DNA of 64,000 nucleotides from Hymenopellis radicata (taxonomy: Eukaryota > Basidiomycota > Agaricomycetes > Agaricales > Physalacriaceae): the NCBI GenBank assembly GCA_015501595.1, contig JADNRX010000029.1, positions 124,001 through 188,000 on the forward strand. Direction: 5' to 3'. Positions within the stretch are counted from its first letter, which is position 1, and each line of letters starts with the position of its first letter. The position numbers and the translations under genes were made by a program. Of this stretch, positions 12,110 to 25,226 are shown one piece after another. Below the pieces are notes generated by a model. The model searched no databases and was not told the origin of the DNA. It saw only the letters and a program-made list of their open reading frames with translations.

Positions 12110-12491
12110 ATGTCCATGTCTCGCACAAATGGCAAACCTGAAGTCATCGTAAACGTCCGTCACCTTCTTGTGGCAAACGGCATTCAACTCATTCAACTTT
12201 CTCAGTACCAGGATGGCTTTTCCTATTCGAAAGGAAAAATGGAGACCGCATTGCTTCCGGGCGGACTGTTGGACAAGCCTCCCGTAAAGGCCACCAAAGA
12301 CCCCCACGCTGCCTCCATCAAGAAGGAGGACATCGATGTTATAGTCCGTCTGCTTTTGGTATTCTCTTACGCCACGCTGACAACAGTTCCAGGTCAACGA
12401 ATTCGAACTGTCTCGCCCCCAGGCTGAAAAGGTGCTTTTGCAGCACGGGGGAGATTTACTCGTGGCTTTGAAAGCCCTAATCAACCCTTAG
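12110..12491 (+). CDS. HYPK: HYPK-like protein (NatA/ribosome-associated, UBA-like C-terminus)
   Basis: A small acidic/basic protein of roughly 110 residues. The start ATG 12110 is followed by MSMSRTNGKPEVIVNVRHLL. One intron (about 12343-12392) joins IKKEDIDVIV to NEFELSRPQAEKVLLQHGGD, and the protein ends LVALKALINP with stop at 12489-12491. The C-terminal block matches the UBA-like fold of Huntingtin-interacting protein K, which binds the NatA N-terminal acetyltransferase at the ribosome. The N-terminal half is poorly conserved, as in fungal homologues. Identity rests on the C-terminal motif. Confidence 0.82.
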
Positions 12492-12970
12492 GTCAGTTAC
12501 ACCCAATGCATTTGATTCTTTTCTGACATTCACACAGATTGTATCACAGATTTTTGTATCACTGCACTGTATGATAAATACCCTGTCCGCCACCCAAGCA
12601 TACTTAATCTCCGCTTCCGCGACGCCCCGGGAAGCCTTTCGTTGTGTCATCAGTGTCTTTAGACGCTCAACGACGCCTTCAAGAACTTCTACGACGACGA
12701 ATAAGTCAAACGAACTAAACTTTTTTGGTTTGTACCCTGGGCCAACTTACACGTTGAAGCCTCATGGGTACTGTATTCCCTCGGTTCGGCGTCAATAAGC
12801 TTCTGGTTTGTGCGTTGAACAGCGCACGATAATCCCCTTCAGAAGAGGGTTGTAACTGCGCTGTCAACGTCTCGTATCCGCAGCCTCACCCCCCCAACTA
12901 GATTCAAACCTATACATAAACTTGCACCTTCCCCCATTTTCTTCCCACCTACACTAAGCGCCACCACATC
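12492..12970. other. intergenic, no gene seen
   Basis: HYPK 3' flank and promoter of the gene at 12971. No conserved frame or RNA gene is visible. Confidence 0.55.
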
Positions 12971-14092
12971 ATGAGCACAGCACCGAAACCGCCAGCCGTC
13001 AACACTACTGGGCCCCCAACGCCCGCTAGCTCGACGACCTCGAGCCCCACTGCCACCAAACAGTCCACTAATTCCTTCGATCATCAGAGCAACCCCATGG
13101 CCAATCTCCAAGAGGTCGTGGCGCTTATGGCCAAGGCGAAGGATTCAGAGAAGGCCCTGAGGAGGATGTTGGCGACTCTGGAGACCGGGGGGCATGATCT
13201 CGCATCTGCTGGTAAAGCGATCCAGACAGCAGAAAAGGTCCGAGCCCCGATTATTCGTGATACTCGATTGCTCACTACATTCCAGATCGAAACCCTCCGA
13301 ACGTTATTGACCAACAAGAGAACGGAATGCATCGCTGCGATCGATGCTCTGGAGGCGGATCTCCGTTTCAAGGTCAACGCAGCATTGAAGGAACGGCTCC
13401 GACACCATGTCTGCAAGGAAATCCAGGGCTCGGTGCAGAGCAAGATCAACCAGAAAGTGCGCGAGAAGGTTCATATTTAACCCTATGCTTTCTCGATATA
13501 CCGCTCATTGAACACCAGCTCCTCGTCCATATCCCCCCCACCATTCGCGACCAGACGGGGACCCACAAGAAGCGGATGTCCGAAATCCAAATGCATCTGC
13601 ACAACTCGTACGTTCGTCAACTTCTACGCTAATAGTTTACGCTAATCGACGCACACGTGTAGCGAAGCTCGTCGGATTAACGCCACATTGAGCCCAGACC
13701 AGCCGCTCAAACCCCTCCTCCGCCTGCCTTCTTCAAACGCGGAAGCGGCTACACCATCCGATCATTTCCCTGCCACGGTCAATGACTGTCTTAAGCTAAA
13801 AGACGACGCCCTCAAGAGCCTGGTCAGGGAGTATGGCTTGGTGAATTCTTCGTCTCCGCTTGTCCGATCGAGCCCTAAAGTGAAGCAGCGCGACCTTAGT
13901 CCCGTTCGGGAAGAAAAGATTAACAAGCTCTTGGATTTTATTGGGGTACGTACGTGTTTTTATCCGGTGCGCCTTGGTCGATGTTTATGTTGGCGAGGTT
14001 AGGTCCCCTTTCAGTGCATGAAGATCGTCCCCGAGTCCGGCTCTTCATCCCCGGCGGGTTCGAAGCAGCCGAGGATGTTCTTGCTTAAGTAG
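12971..14092 (+). CDS. Unrecognised alpha-helical protein
   Basis: Four exons can be joined. The first reads MSTAPKPPAVNTTGPPTPAS, then a helical region NLQEVVALMAKAKDSEKALR ... LRTLLTNKRTECIAAIDALE and KINQKVREK. An intron (13469-13518) leads to LLVHIPPTIRDQTGTHKKRM and HLHNS. A second intron leads to EARRINATLSPDQPLKPLLR and LKDDALKSLVREYGL. A third leads to a short tail with MKIVPESGSSSPAGSK and stop at 14090-14092. The middle is rich in Glu, Lys, Leu and Ala and could form coiled coils; the N-terminus is Pro/Thr/Ser-rich and disordered. I do not recognise the family. Splice phases agree, which supports a real gene. Confidence 0.75.
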
Positions 14093-14445
14093 TGTGGATA
14101 AGCCGAGGTCGAAGTTTGTTTGAGGGCTATACCCCAATTTTTGAACTGTATCATTTTCTTGTTGTAACGTTTTCTCCAGACTCGAACCAATCTCCATGAC
14201 GTCGTGGATATAGGGAGTTCCACGAGGTCGCAGGGCTTGGCTCGAGTCTACGTTTTCTCTGTATTTCCATACTGTGTACGATATCGCGTGTAAAAATGCA
14301 TTAGCTTTCCCTATCCTACGTACGTCGTGAACTCAAATAGCACGCTCAAAAGACCATTTCGAAGACTTGTCAACGATTCGACTGATATTATAAGTACAGA
14401 TAATCTAACAATACATAGCCTAGAATGAGACAACAAATGACAGCA
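14093..14445. other. 3' intergenic region between convergent genes
   Basis: AT-rich sequence between the convergent ends of the helical-protein gene (+) and adenylate cyclase (-). No gene is seen. Confidence 0.55.
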
Positions 14446-17400
14446 CTAGATATCACGAAGCACACTCAACACCATCTGCAGTGTTTCTACATCCATTCCC
14501 CCTTCTTCAATCAACGATGCTCCCAAAGACTGCTTCACGCCATCCCGACAGGACAAGGGATCGTCCAAGGGACTCAAGTGAATCGACTTCGCCGCATTTT
14601 CAATCCTACCCGCCATAGAGTCCAAGAGCAACATCAACTCCGTGCCAGACATGTTGTCGTTCATCGCAGGTAGCAGGATATTGGGATTGCCATAGAGGAA
14701 CCGTGAATCCTCCTCAGCGTCATCCCCATGCTTCTTGTCCTCCTCCTTGCGAAATATACGCGACGTCGAGAGGGCCTCGAGACGAAGGCAAAGCATCCCG
14801 AGTTGTCGCATCTGTTCCATGCTAAACTGCACCCTGGAACCGGACGAACTAGCTGGCTTAGCTCGGAGCTCCTTCCGCCCTTCGAGCTCGGATGGATATA
14901 TCGTGGAGAGATTGAGCGTGGTCTCTAGTCCCTTCAACTTCACTTCTCCTACAGGGACAACCACCATCCCGATACGTCGCACGGCCTCCAGCGCTTCGTA
15001 ACTGTGAGAATCCAATGCATCGTCAACTTCCCCATCCGAGTCTAAGGCCTTCAATGACTGCAACTCCTTAATCACGTCTGAGCTGACTTGGATCTGACCT
15101 CCTGCGGCACTCTGTTCAATTCGTGCGACTCGGTTGACCATCGGACCATAGTAATCCATTCGATGGGTGATGGGGTCGACTTCGCAAATTGGATCTCCGC
15201 AATGCACGCCCATCCGAACAGACATTCCACGAGCAATCAAACGCCCTTGGCTGTCGTGGACAGGCTTCCCGTCGTCGCACTCCAAAAGCTCCAGAGGCCA
15301 GTCTCCTTGCAGCAGCTCCAACTGTATCGTTAAACACCACCACAACGCCGCCACCGTAGATTGGAACGATATCACAAACGCATCACCTTCTGTTTTGACT
15401 TCGTAGCCACCGCATAGCCGAAGTTTGCGTCGAAGGATGTTATGATGTGCAGCCAGCCCAAGCCTCATGCCCGGATTGACCTCCCACAAACCAGTGGAAT
15501 TGACGATATCGGTGAAGACCATGGTAATATGGCCAGTTGGGGCTGCTATTTCCTTCTCCAATCGCGCCAGACCAGTGTCAAGAACACCATCCCGTCGCCG
15601 TCGTCTTGGAAGAAGGGTGTCAATGGCCGACTCCAGAGTGGCTTGCCGTGGTCGCTGCGGTGTGAACAGTTCAGCGACCGAGATGACCATGATCATCGTG
15701 CTACCTTCCGCGCCATAGCTGATTGCAAAGTCACGCAACTTTTGAGCGGCGCGCATAACATCGGGTCGCTCCCCACGAGCAATGTCGACGGCCGTTTGGT
15801 AAGAAACGTAGTCCCACAATCCGCGGTTGGCAATGATGACAAACTCATCAAGCTCCGTCAAGTCCCACGTATGCACATCTGGTCGGGCGATGAGGGAGTA
15901 GAGGTGGAAGAATCCAAATGACCGCGACAGATCAATCTCATCGTTGACGAGGCCTGGTGGAGATATCCAACCCTCGGCCATTCGGATACGCCGCATTTCT
16001 TCTCGATCATACGGATCATGCTTTACCGATAGCAAATAAGCTGTAGCCTTCCGCGACACAACCGCGAGCGCATTTCCAGCATTGGCGACGTACATCTTCT
16101 TGCCAGCTATGTAGACAGCGATCCCCGAAGCACCACTGCGCGCGAGCAAAGCGTCACTCTGGATGGAGCCGAGACTTGTGGTAGAACCAGCCGAAAGTTT
16201 TCTGTCCGTCGAAGAGAACAAGGTGTCGTGCAACTTGTGATTCAGCTTCAAAAAAGTGCGACGCATAGCATCAGGGACATCTTCTCCGTCCTTAAGTCCC
16301 TTCAGCTCCGCAGCGAAAACGTCGATGAAGCCGTCATGAAGGAACTTCGCCAGCCGGTTGGAACTAGCGCCGGTGGCTAACGCCTTGGGTGGATGGGCTC
16401 TGCCGAACATCGCGAACACCTTCTCGCCTGGCCGTTCTGGGAACTCGTGAACAAGATCGAGCATGTTCAGGTGCTCATTCTTGCCCAACGTGTCGGCAAT
16501 CCCGTACCCCAGACCGCTGACCGTTGATGTCCGAACACGGCGGTCATCGTTCTCATCCGGGATATCGATGCTGGCGTGCACACCGGTGGTGGTGATCGTG
16601 ACATCCATCAGCCCTAACACACGGAGTTGCGTCAGGTCTGTGAAGCCAGCCAGCGACTGGCGACTGATCCAGGACATGTCCCGGCTTTGGCGTGGGTCTG
16701 GCGGAAGCTTTGTATCGGATTTGATCTGCAGACGCTTGTTCCCCGACATGTTGAGATACTTGAGATTCTTGTTGAAATTCCTATGCGAAAATTTAATGAA
16801 TACGATACAGAGAGAAAAGCGATTAGACTCACCAATTCCAATCAAACTCCCAGTTGTTGATATTGTATCTCAGCTGATTACTCCCAACGTCCAAAGTCAT
16901 CAACGATTTCACTTTCCCCAACTCCTGAGGCAACGTCTGAAGCTTGTTCCCATTCAAGAACAACACTGAAAGCTTCGTAAGTTTCGGCAAATCCTCCGTC
17001 GGTAACGCCGTCAAGTCGTTTCCACTAAGATAGAGCTCCTCGAGTTTGCCAAAATATTTGAAGAACGTATTTGGTAATTCCTGGATCTGATTGAAGGATA
17101 GGTTCAAAACGCGTAGTTCCTTGAAAATGACCAGGGCCGATAGAATCTCGTCGGTGAAGAGATTCTCCCCAAGATATAGCTTCTCCAAAGAATACGCGAG
17201 AGGCGGCATCCCGCGCGAATGCGTAAGCGACGCTGCAGAAGCCTTTCTTTCGGACATGATAGAAATGTCGCCCACGGACCCAGTCGAGCGAAGCGAGGAA
17301 GGTTCATGCCATACAGTGAGTAAATTTGAAGTCAGATTGATCTTCAACAACGACGCACACTGCCACAACGAATCTGGAATCTCCGTAAGGTGGTTATTAT

Positions 17401-20226
17401 GCGCATCAAGGGTTTCCAGCTTCTGCAGCAGGCCGATCGAATTGGGAAGCGCGGTGAGTGAATTGTCTGCACACGATAAACTCTCGAGCCATTGCAACTC
17501 GCTCAAAGTCTCCGGGATTGATTGGAACTTGTTATGGTCCAGATTAACGCAGCGTAGGGATGGCAGGTAGTATAGGACCTTCTCGTCAAGGACGGAAAGT
17601 TTGGAGTGGGACAAATCCAACGAGGTTAGGGCGTACGCGAAAGGGTCATCGGGATTGGGCCGTAACGAGAAGATGGTGATCGCGTTATGGGATGCATCAA
17701 GGGAGACTAGCTGCGGACCCAGACATATCTCTAGCGCATGAACACTGTTGTGGTCTGCGCTCAGTTTCTCCAGCCGCGGTAACATACAAATGACAGTGAG
17801 GTCTATCACTTGGTTCCGCCTACAGTCAAATTGTCGAAGATTGACCAGTTTTTTGCACTCGTGAGGAATCTTGGAGACCTGATTGTCGACGATGATCAGC
17901 CGTTCTAGATTACGCAGTTGACCAATCTCCTCGGGAATTTGGGAAATGTAGTTGAACGAAATATCCAGATCCTTGAGATTCTCGAGTTCGCAGACTGTGA
18001 GAGGGAATTCGACAAATTGGTTGTTGGAGATGTTGAGTGTCGAGAGATTGCGAAGGCGCGGGAAGTACCAGGGCAGCTTGTCTATCCGGTTGTTCTGCAC
18101 GTAAAGGTACTGCAGCTCTGGGATATAGTCAAGATGTGCGTCGTCCAAATCGGTGATACGATTACACGATAAATCGAGTCGATGGAGGGAGAGACTGTCC
18201 CGCACGCTATGAGGAACCTTCTTCATTGCCATGTGCGACAATCGAAGTTCGCGTAAGGTCGTGCAATCTTGAATGAAATCAAGAGGGATCTCCAACATGG
18301 GATTTCGCGACAAGTAGAGGGAAATGATAGACTCGGCATGCTTGTGCAATTCCACCGGAATAGCTCGTAACCCTCGAGAGGACAGATCGACGTATTCGTA
18401 GTTTTCGAGTACAATGTTTTTCTCCTGTTGGGCAATTAGTGCCGCGGAAAAAACAGCATAATTCAAAAAGACTTACAGCGGTGCCGAGAACCTCGCTTTT
18501 GTACACGAAACGTAACACGAACGATATTCCCATAAGCCCCGCAATTTCCTCTATGCCGTCCGTTGGATCGTATCCGGCCTGGAGCAACCGACGTTTTACG
18601 ATTTCTGCCGGCTTTTCCGTTGGACCCAGCACACGTTCTACACTAACATCAGCTAAGCAAAACCAACAACTTTGAAGGTGACACACCTCGTCTTCTTTCT
18701 TGGAGGTAAAGCCTATGAGTTTCCCTCTCCGCGCCCTTGAGAATTTTTTGGTTCAGCTTGGGCATTAAGGCGGCTACAGTGACATTGAAGGATACAGAGA
18801 TTATGTGGTATTTATGATTCGCCAGATATATTCGGATTTTCCAGTTATTGCCGGGGGCTCTGAAGACAAAGAGGGAGCTGTGGTGCTCGCGAACGACGGC
18901 TTGCTGCCCATGCGATTCCGGTTCCGATGAGGATTCAAACTGTGGGGAAGTCTGGCATCGATGTTGTGACGAAGGGAGTCATTGCTGCTAGTGATCGACG
19001 TGACAGATGAAGATGGTCGAGGGACGGAGGCTGGGGCAGGAGTCACACTCGTGTCCTCCGCACCACTCGAGTACTCCTCATTGGGCTCCTCACTCTCAGG
19101 CTGAACAGCCCAGCTTTCCGGTGCAACCCAGGAGGGAATATTTGGATCATCAGACACTTCTACGGGTCGTATCGAGTTGCCAGGAAGAGAGACTGAATGC
19201 GCAGTGATCGTTTTCGGCGACACCGTGTTACCGTTGAGACGGCTCGAGGCGGTGAGAGAAGTGCTACGAGTAGGATATGATGATGGGACCTGTTTAAACG
19301 GATTCCTGAAATCAGGAGCCGTTGCGATGTGTGAATGTATACTGTGGTCGGAGGAATGACTTGGTGAATGGCTAGAATAAGACGGAAAGTGGTGACTGCT
19401 AGTCGGAGAGGTTGGTGAGCCCGATCCATTGCGCTGCAGAACTTTCGTATCTACAATGCCTTCCAGGTCCTCGAAGTTGGTGTCAAGACGAAGTTCATCA
19501 TCTTTGGGTGGAGGCGTTGGCGGTGGTTCTGAGGGTTCGAGCAAGTCTCTTTTCCTCCGCCTACGCTTTGAATCCTGCTTCGGAGAAATTGAAACAGGTT
19601 GAGGGGAGGGTGAACGCCGAGGAAGTGATGAAGAAGGGAGGAAAGCCGCATAGTCAGGTAATGGTACTGGGCGCAGCGAAGGATGTTCCTGGTCATCGGA
19701 ACGAAGTCCTGCCTTGGAGCGCTTTGGACGAATAAGACTCTGGAACATGGACGACTTTGACTTTCGCAATTGGGGGATATGTAAGGTGGAGTCGGATGGG
19801 GTACTCTCGTAGATGCTCATACTGGAGCTTGAGCCGTCTGGGATGCTTAACGTGCTCTGTGATTCCGAGCCGCGACTGGGCCGATGGGAAAGGCTACCAT
19901 GAGAGAGGTTGAGGGAAGGAAGGGAAGGGAAAGACGGCTTGTGAAAGCGGGTCTTTGAGCGAGGAGAAGGCTATAAGACAGGGCGATATCAGCGTCAATC
20001 AAACCAGGTCGATGTAAAGAATAAACAGAACGCGCAATGACAGGCCGTCATGACGGACGGCAGTGAAGAAGAAGGTATGAGCAGAGATACTCACTGGTTC
20101 TGCCCAAGGAGCAATATCTGCATCTCTTGTGTGAATGAATCCATCCTCCTGCGCCATGATGATGGCCTGCCCGTTAACATCGACAGCGTCCTCCAACAAA
20201 GGCATCACTTCAATTGTGGCAGACAT
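14446..20226 (-). CDS. CYR1: Adenylate cyclase (RA-LRR-PP2C-like-class III cyclase)
   Basis: This is the membrane-associated enzyme that makes cAMP for PKA signalling. In order it has a start exon MSATIEVMPLLEDAVDV (20226), a Ser/Pro-rich N-terminal region with SKSSMFQSLIRPKRSKAG, and a Ras-association region (about 18480-18840; HKYHIISVSFNVTVAALMPK and ERVLGPTEKPAEIVKRRLLQ). Next come roughly twenty leucine-rich repeats (16830-18420; e.g. SLHRLDLSCNRITDLDDAHL), a PP2C-like domain (about 15700-16500; metal-site motif degenerate, FGRAHPP) and the catalytic domain (about 15030-15560). The catalytic part shows both metal aspartates (MVFTDIVNSTG and TEGDAFVISF), the adenine-selecting Lys of VKTEGD and the Asn/Arg of VNRVARIEQSAAGGQI. 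The C-terminal tail (14446-15000) would be the CAP-binding part. The join between the Ser-rich region and the RA exon (near 18855) needs a weak-donor intron. About 1,850 residues. Confidence 0.95.
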
Positions 20227-21278
20227 TTTGTAAATGATGCTGCCTTTTATTGGTCAGGTTTTGCCGAACGTGAAATCGAGGAAAGCTTGAAAGAGAACAA
20301 AGACAAATGATTGCAACTGGTTGCCGTCAGGCAGGTCTCTTCATTTCCCGGGTTGTCTCCGTATGGATCCAATTACTTGGCCGGTTGAAAACAGGCTATA
20401 GGCGCGACAGGTGGCGCAAGCGGAGAGAATGACCGGAGAAGGAGAGTCGAAGATGGTCGGCAACTCGAATACTGTCCCGATTTGGATGACGCTTGACAGG
20501 TGCACAGCTCGTTGCCACCATCTTTCCAGTTATTCTCCTACTACATACAGTATTGCTTTCTTCGATACTTGGCTACCGTAACAGTCGAACGCCAGGTCGC
20601 CCATCAGAACCTCACCAACCTGGGATTATACCCCACGGTGCAGGACACCTCAATATCGACGTTAAGGTTTGTATGGTTATTCTCTCACAGAATAATCTAT
20701 GTTGGTGCCTACTTCGTGTGCATTCCCGTTCAACTGAGCCTCATGCATCAGCATTGATCCTAGTTGCTTACACAGTCCGTTACTTCAATAAACGGGAGCC
20801 TCTCATTGTCCTGATTCTTCGATCCGAGCCTTTTGCGTCTGTATTCGTTCTCAATCGAGAGAACATCTGTCATCGACGTCAAGAACAGAGTAAGCATACA
20901 CGAGTATCTGGTCCTTTCAGACTTCACAAACCGTTAAGCTGGCGGTAATTGATGCACAGGAGTTTCCTTTTAGTCTGCCTATTCCATGACTAGAACTTGT
21001 TATCGGTCAGGACGCAATATGTATCCAATAGACTGTTTACAACAAAGTCCTTGCCGCCTGAGGCTTAGTCGACGAGCTTTGTTCAATGTGACCCAAATCT
21101 TTCAATGATGCACCAGGCACAGATAATCGATGAAGGCGGGTATTGCCTGTTATATATCCGGTTCGGACCCAGTTCGGACCGTTCGGCGAAAACGGAATTT
21201 TGTTCATTCTATTTTCACCAACTCTTTCGAGACTCTTTGCCTTTATTCGACATTCCCAGTGGTGCGCCTAGCTGAGAA
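20227..21278. other. intergenic between divergent genes, no gene seen
   Basis: About 1 kb between the adenylate cyclase start (-) and the helicase start (+). Open frames around 20490-20950 lack recognisable motifs. A short cggacc/ttcgg repetition sits near 21165-21190, close to the helicase start. Confidence 0.5.
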
Positions 21279-24056
21279 ATGCCAGCGCTGGAGGTCAAAC
21301 GGCCTATCCGTCTCGCCAACCCGAAAACGTTGGAACAACTGCGAAAACCTGAGGTCAAGAAACTGACCAAAGTGCGATATGTTGATATCGACGACTTCGA
21401 AGATCAGAACTGCAAGAAAAGACCGTTGGAGGTCAACGGGATAAACGGGCACGGTCAGGGAAAACAGCACGGCAATGGACGTTTTAAACGGCCTCGGACA
21501 TCTATCACGAACGGATCGAGTTCGTCACAGCGAGAAGGTTTCCAGAGACGGGCCACCGTTGAACGGTACGCTTAACGGAAAACACCAGACTACCTCTGTG
21601 CCTTCGGAGATCTGGGAGCAGCGACAGAATCTACCTATCGCGAAAGGTGCGTTTCCAACTCTACCTTGATGCATGGACTCATGGATTAAATCCAGGCAAG
21701 GACGCTATCGTCGAGGAGATTCGTAGAAACGATGTTACTGTCCTCATCGGAGAAACGGGCTCAGGAAAGACAACTCGTATGTTGAACTTAACACTCTGCC
21801 GCACTCGTTCTCAATTGCGCCATGCCCAGAGATTCCTCAGTATCTATTGGAGTCGGGGCTCGCTGGATCTGGAACTATTGCTGTCACCCAACCGCGGCGA
21901 GTTGCTGCCACGTCCCTCGCTACTCGCGTAGCCACCGAGCAAGGTACCAGCCTTGGGAAACTTGTTGGATATTCGGTCCGATTCGATGAGCGGACAAGCG
22001 CAGCTACGCGTATCAAGTACATGACCGACGGAATGATTGCACGCGAGCTGCTTTCAGATCCGCTACTCAGCAAATACAGTGTCGTAATCGTGGACGAAGC
22101 CCACGAAAGAACTGTTACGACTGACATCTTACTTTCAAATCTGAAGACGATTCTTGCGAAGCGAAATGCGTCTCCGGAAGTCAACGGGAAGGGCAAGGGC
22201 AAGGATTCCTCCAATCCTTTAAAAGTAGTTGTAATGAGCGCCACTCTTGACGCGGAGAAGTTTAGTGGTTTCTTCTTGGGGTGCGTTTTCATACCAGCCC
22301 GCCTTCTCTCACGTTAACATTCTGCAGCGCAAAAATACTCTATGTCAAAGGCAGACAACATCCAGTCAAGATATACCACTCAGCGAAGGAGCAAATAGAT
22401 TACCTGGATGGCGCTCTAACAACGTTCTTCCAAATTCACACTGATCAACCATCTGGAGATGTTCTTATATTTTTACCGGGTAAGCATTCGCAATTCCATC
22501 CCATTCAATCTCATTTCGCTGCAGGTCAGGATGATATTGAAAGTTTACAAAAGTCCATACAGGGCTTAGCACGCCGTCTACCACCGGACGGAATGAATGT
22601 CGGTATCCTTTGGCTTCGCTTCCTTCAATCTCTTACTCTCATCCACAGGTGTTAGTTTGCACCATGTACGCAGCTCAAGCGTCAGGGCAGAACTCTCAAG
22701 TCTTCATCTCAGCTCCAGCCAACACACGAAAGTGCATATTGGCAACGAACATCGCCGAAACCTCAATAACCATACCAGGTGTCAAGTATGTCATTGATAC
22801 CGGCAAATGCAAAGAAAAGTGGTATTTTGCCAGCACCTCGGGTGGTGCGTGTGTTTGTTTTGTGAACTTGGTTCTTGTTTAACCAGAGATGCAGGTATGA
22901 ATACACTCGTGACACGAGATATATCGCAATCCTCTGCTCTGCAGAGGGCCGGGCGTGCAGGACGAGAGGTATCGTTAGTCTCGTTTGCAGTGTGGTTCGT
23001 CTCTAACAAATGCTCAGGGGACAGGTTACTGCTATCGTCTATACACGGAAGAGTCATTTCAAAAGATGGCAACATCGGCGCAACCCGAAATATTACGCTG
23101 CTCATTAGCATCCAGTTTCCTGGAGCTGAAATGCATCGATCAAAACCTCGAGTCCATGGATTTAATGGACAAGCCTGACACTGAGACCTGTAAGATTTTC
23201 CTTCTTGTCTTGGACGTTCTGTCTTATCCTCTTTCCAGTGGTATCAGCGGGAAAAACTCTTTACATGCTTGGCGCGTTAAGCATGGAGAAGGAACTTACC
23301 CCGATAGGACGCAGCATGACCGCCTTCCCGCTCGAGCCAATCTACGCACGCGCCATCGTAGAATCCAAGGAGCATGGATGTACCTCTGAAATCATTTCCA
23401 TCGTGTCGATATTATCCTGCACCTCTAAACTGTTCCTCGACAATTCTGAACAGCGGGACGCTATCGCCGATGTTCGACGCAAATTCAGACATCATTCGGG
23501 AGACCATCTTACGGCTCTCAACGTCCTTCGTGCCTACGAGGATCTCGCTTCGGAGACAAAGAACAAGCGGCGTCAATGGTGTCGGGATCACTTCCTCAAC
23601 GAGCGCAGTTTATCGGAGGCGAAAGATATCGCGGACCAATTGAAGCAGGTCTGCAAACGAAATGGGATGGATCCGAATACGTCCTCGGGGGACAACGAGG
23701 ACGCTATCTTGCAAAGTTTAGGCTGTGGACTCTGCCAAAACGTCGCTTTTCTCCAGCCCGATGGCTCGTATAAACAGGTTATCGGTGCATCGGTTAGTGG
23801 TTTTCTACCTTCTTTGTTTAAGTGCCATTAACCATTTACTGCCCAGATTGTCAAAATTCATCCCAGTTCAACAATGTTTGAAAAGAAGGTCGAGGCCATA
23901 ATTTACGATGAGCTGGTAAGTCTCGCAGGTGGCACTTATCGCGGAACTGATTGACAGTTGCAGATTTATACCAATCATACCTACGCACGTGGCGTATCTT
24001 CGATATCCAAATCCATGTTCGCTAGCTGCAACGTTTTCAATGTCAGGAGAGCATAA
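21279..24056 (+). CDS. DEAH-box RNA helicase (DHX33/DHX8-like)
   Basis: An ATP-dependent RNA helicase with all family motifs. These are GETGSGKTT (motif I), [16 protein letters not shown] (Ia), [19 protein letters not shown] (II), [16 protein letters not shown] (III), [16 protein letters not shown] (IV), [20 protein letters not shown] (V) and QRAGRAGR (VI). The HA2 region ([20 protein letters not shown]) and the OB-fold ([33 protein letters not shown]) complete the architecture, with the stop at 24054-24056. About ten introns of 45-60 nt are needed. The short N-terminus is Lys-rich ([20 protein letters not shown]). It changes frame near 21560, so a longer intron or a missing base lies there. 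Length and lack of an S1 or RS domain favour a DHX33-type rRNA-processing helicase over a spliceosomal one, but that is inference. Confidence 0.93.
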
Positions 24057-24313
24057 CAGACGTAGCTTAGTAGCTCCAGCACTTACGTTCTGTGTCCCCT
24101 TCTCTCGGAGGAGCCCCATATTTTTCACTGACGCATGAGCATATGCTACCATTGAATCTACCTCTTCAAATATCGTAGAAGCACTAGTCTGTAGACATTG
24201 GAGCCTACTTAATGCCGAAAGAAGTGGCGTCCCCATGTGACGTACAACGATCGAGATTTCGATTCAAGAGCCACCGGTTTCCATCTACTCCCCACCACTT
24301 GCCATCGACCATC
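24057..24313. promoter_or_regulatory. Short spacer, presumed promoter of the claudin-like gene
   Basis: Same-strand spacer of 257 bp between the helicase stop and the next ATG. No specific site is recognised. Confidence 0.3.
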
Positions 24314-25226
24314 ATGCGCAAGACATCCTACGGAATCACGCTCGTGGGTGTTGCCCTCGTCCTCCTCCTAGTAAGCCGTCTTTCTCTTGCTCAATGCTGT
24401 CCTTTAACCCGAACCCAGAACATATTTTCCTCGAATCGAACAGACTGGTCCGTACCGCTAGGATATGGATAGGGAGCCGTTAATGTCTAACATGAAAACA
24501 GGCTCGTCGTCAAGTCTGCCGAGGTCTTCAACACCAAGGTGACCACGCGATATGGTTTAAGCCAGTTGTGCGAAACTGTCGTGTCGAACATACCCTCTCC
24601 CGACGGTAGCAGTGATAATGGCCAGTACACGAAGAGGACCTGCCGCAAGTTTCCTCTCCGCCAGCAGGACCATTGCGAGACAGACAATTCGTCGTTTTGC
24701 GCAGCCTGGACAAGTGCTGGGTACGCTGTGGAGCTCGGAATTGGATTTAGCGCTCTCTCGCTGGTTGCGATTCTCTTCGGAGTGAGCACGGGCTCTAGGC
24801 GGCGTAGAATCTGGAGGGCAGTAGCCGGGCTTGTAGCTCTGCAAGGTGCGTCTTTTTAGCTGCGCGTTTACGGCTACATGCTGTCGGCCTAGCCTTCAAC
24901 GTGTGTGCCGTGCGGGAGCCTACCGTTGCTGATCCGATCTGTTGTAGCGCTCTTCCAACTCGTTGCCTTCAGTCTTGTTACCCACATCTACAGGACCGCT
25001 GGATATCCCACTTTCGAGAGAGCAACTCCCGGTACGTTTGTTCACAAGATCGCTGCTTGTTCCCCGTTATTCAACGCTCACAACAGGAACTGCGTACGTC
25101 TTCAACACCCTTTCCTGGGTGATGTGTGTCATCATCTCTGTTGCCGTCATTGTCACTGGTATTTCTGCTGACAAGGGACACCACTGGGCGGCTGGTAACA
25201 GAGCTTATAGACCAATCGACGGCTAA
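24314..25226 (+). CDS. Four-span (SUR7/claudin-like) membrane protein, function unknown
   Basis: The start ATG 24314 reads MRKTSYGITLVGVALVLLL, a first membrane span. After an intron the extracellular loop follows, with KSAEVFNTKVTTRYGLSQLC, several Cys residues (TCRKFPL, DHCETD, SFCAAW) and the second span IGFSALSLVAILFGVS. The third span follows a basic loop (RRRRIWRAVAGLVALQ), and the fourth is LSWVMCVIISVAVIVTGI. The end reads GHHWAAGNRAYRPIDG, stop 25224-25226. The layout of a Cys-containing loop between spans 1 and 2 followed by three more spans is that of fungal SUR7/PalI-type proteins. No enzyme motif is seen. Assignment to that family is by architecture only. Confidence 0.72.

Noticed and set aside
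20493..20948. Open frame of 151 codons (+) upstream of the helicase
   Set aside because: Mixed hydrophobic/basic composition with no recognisable motif; it sits in the divergent promoter region.
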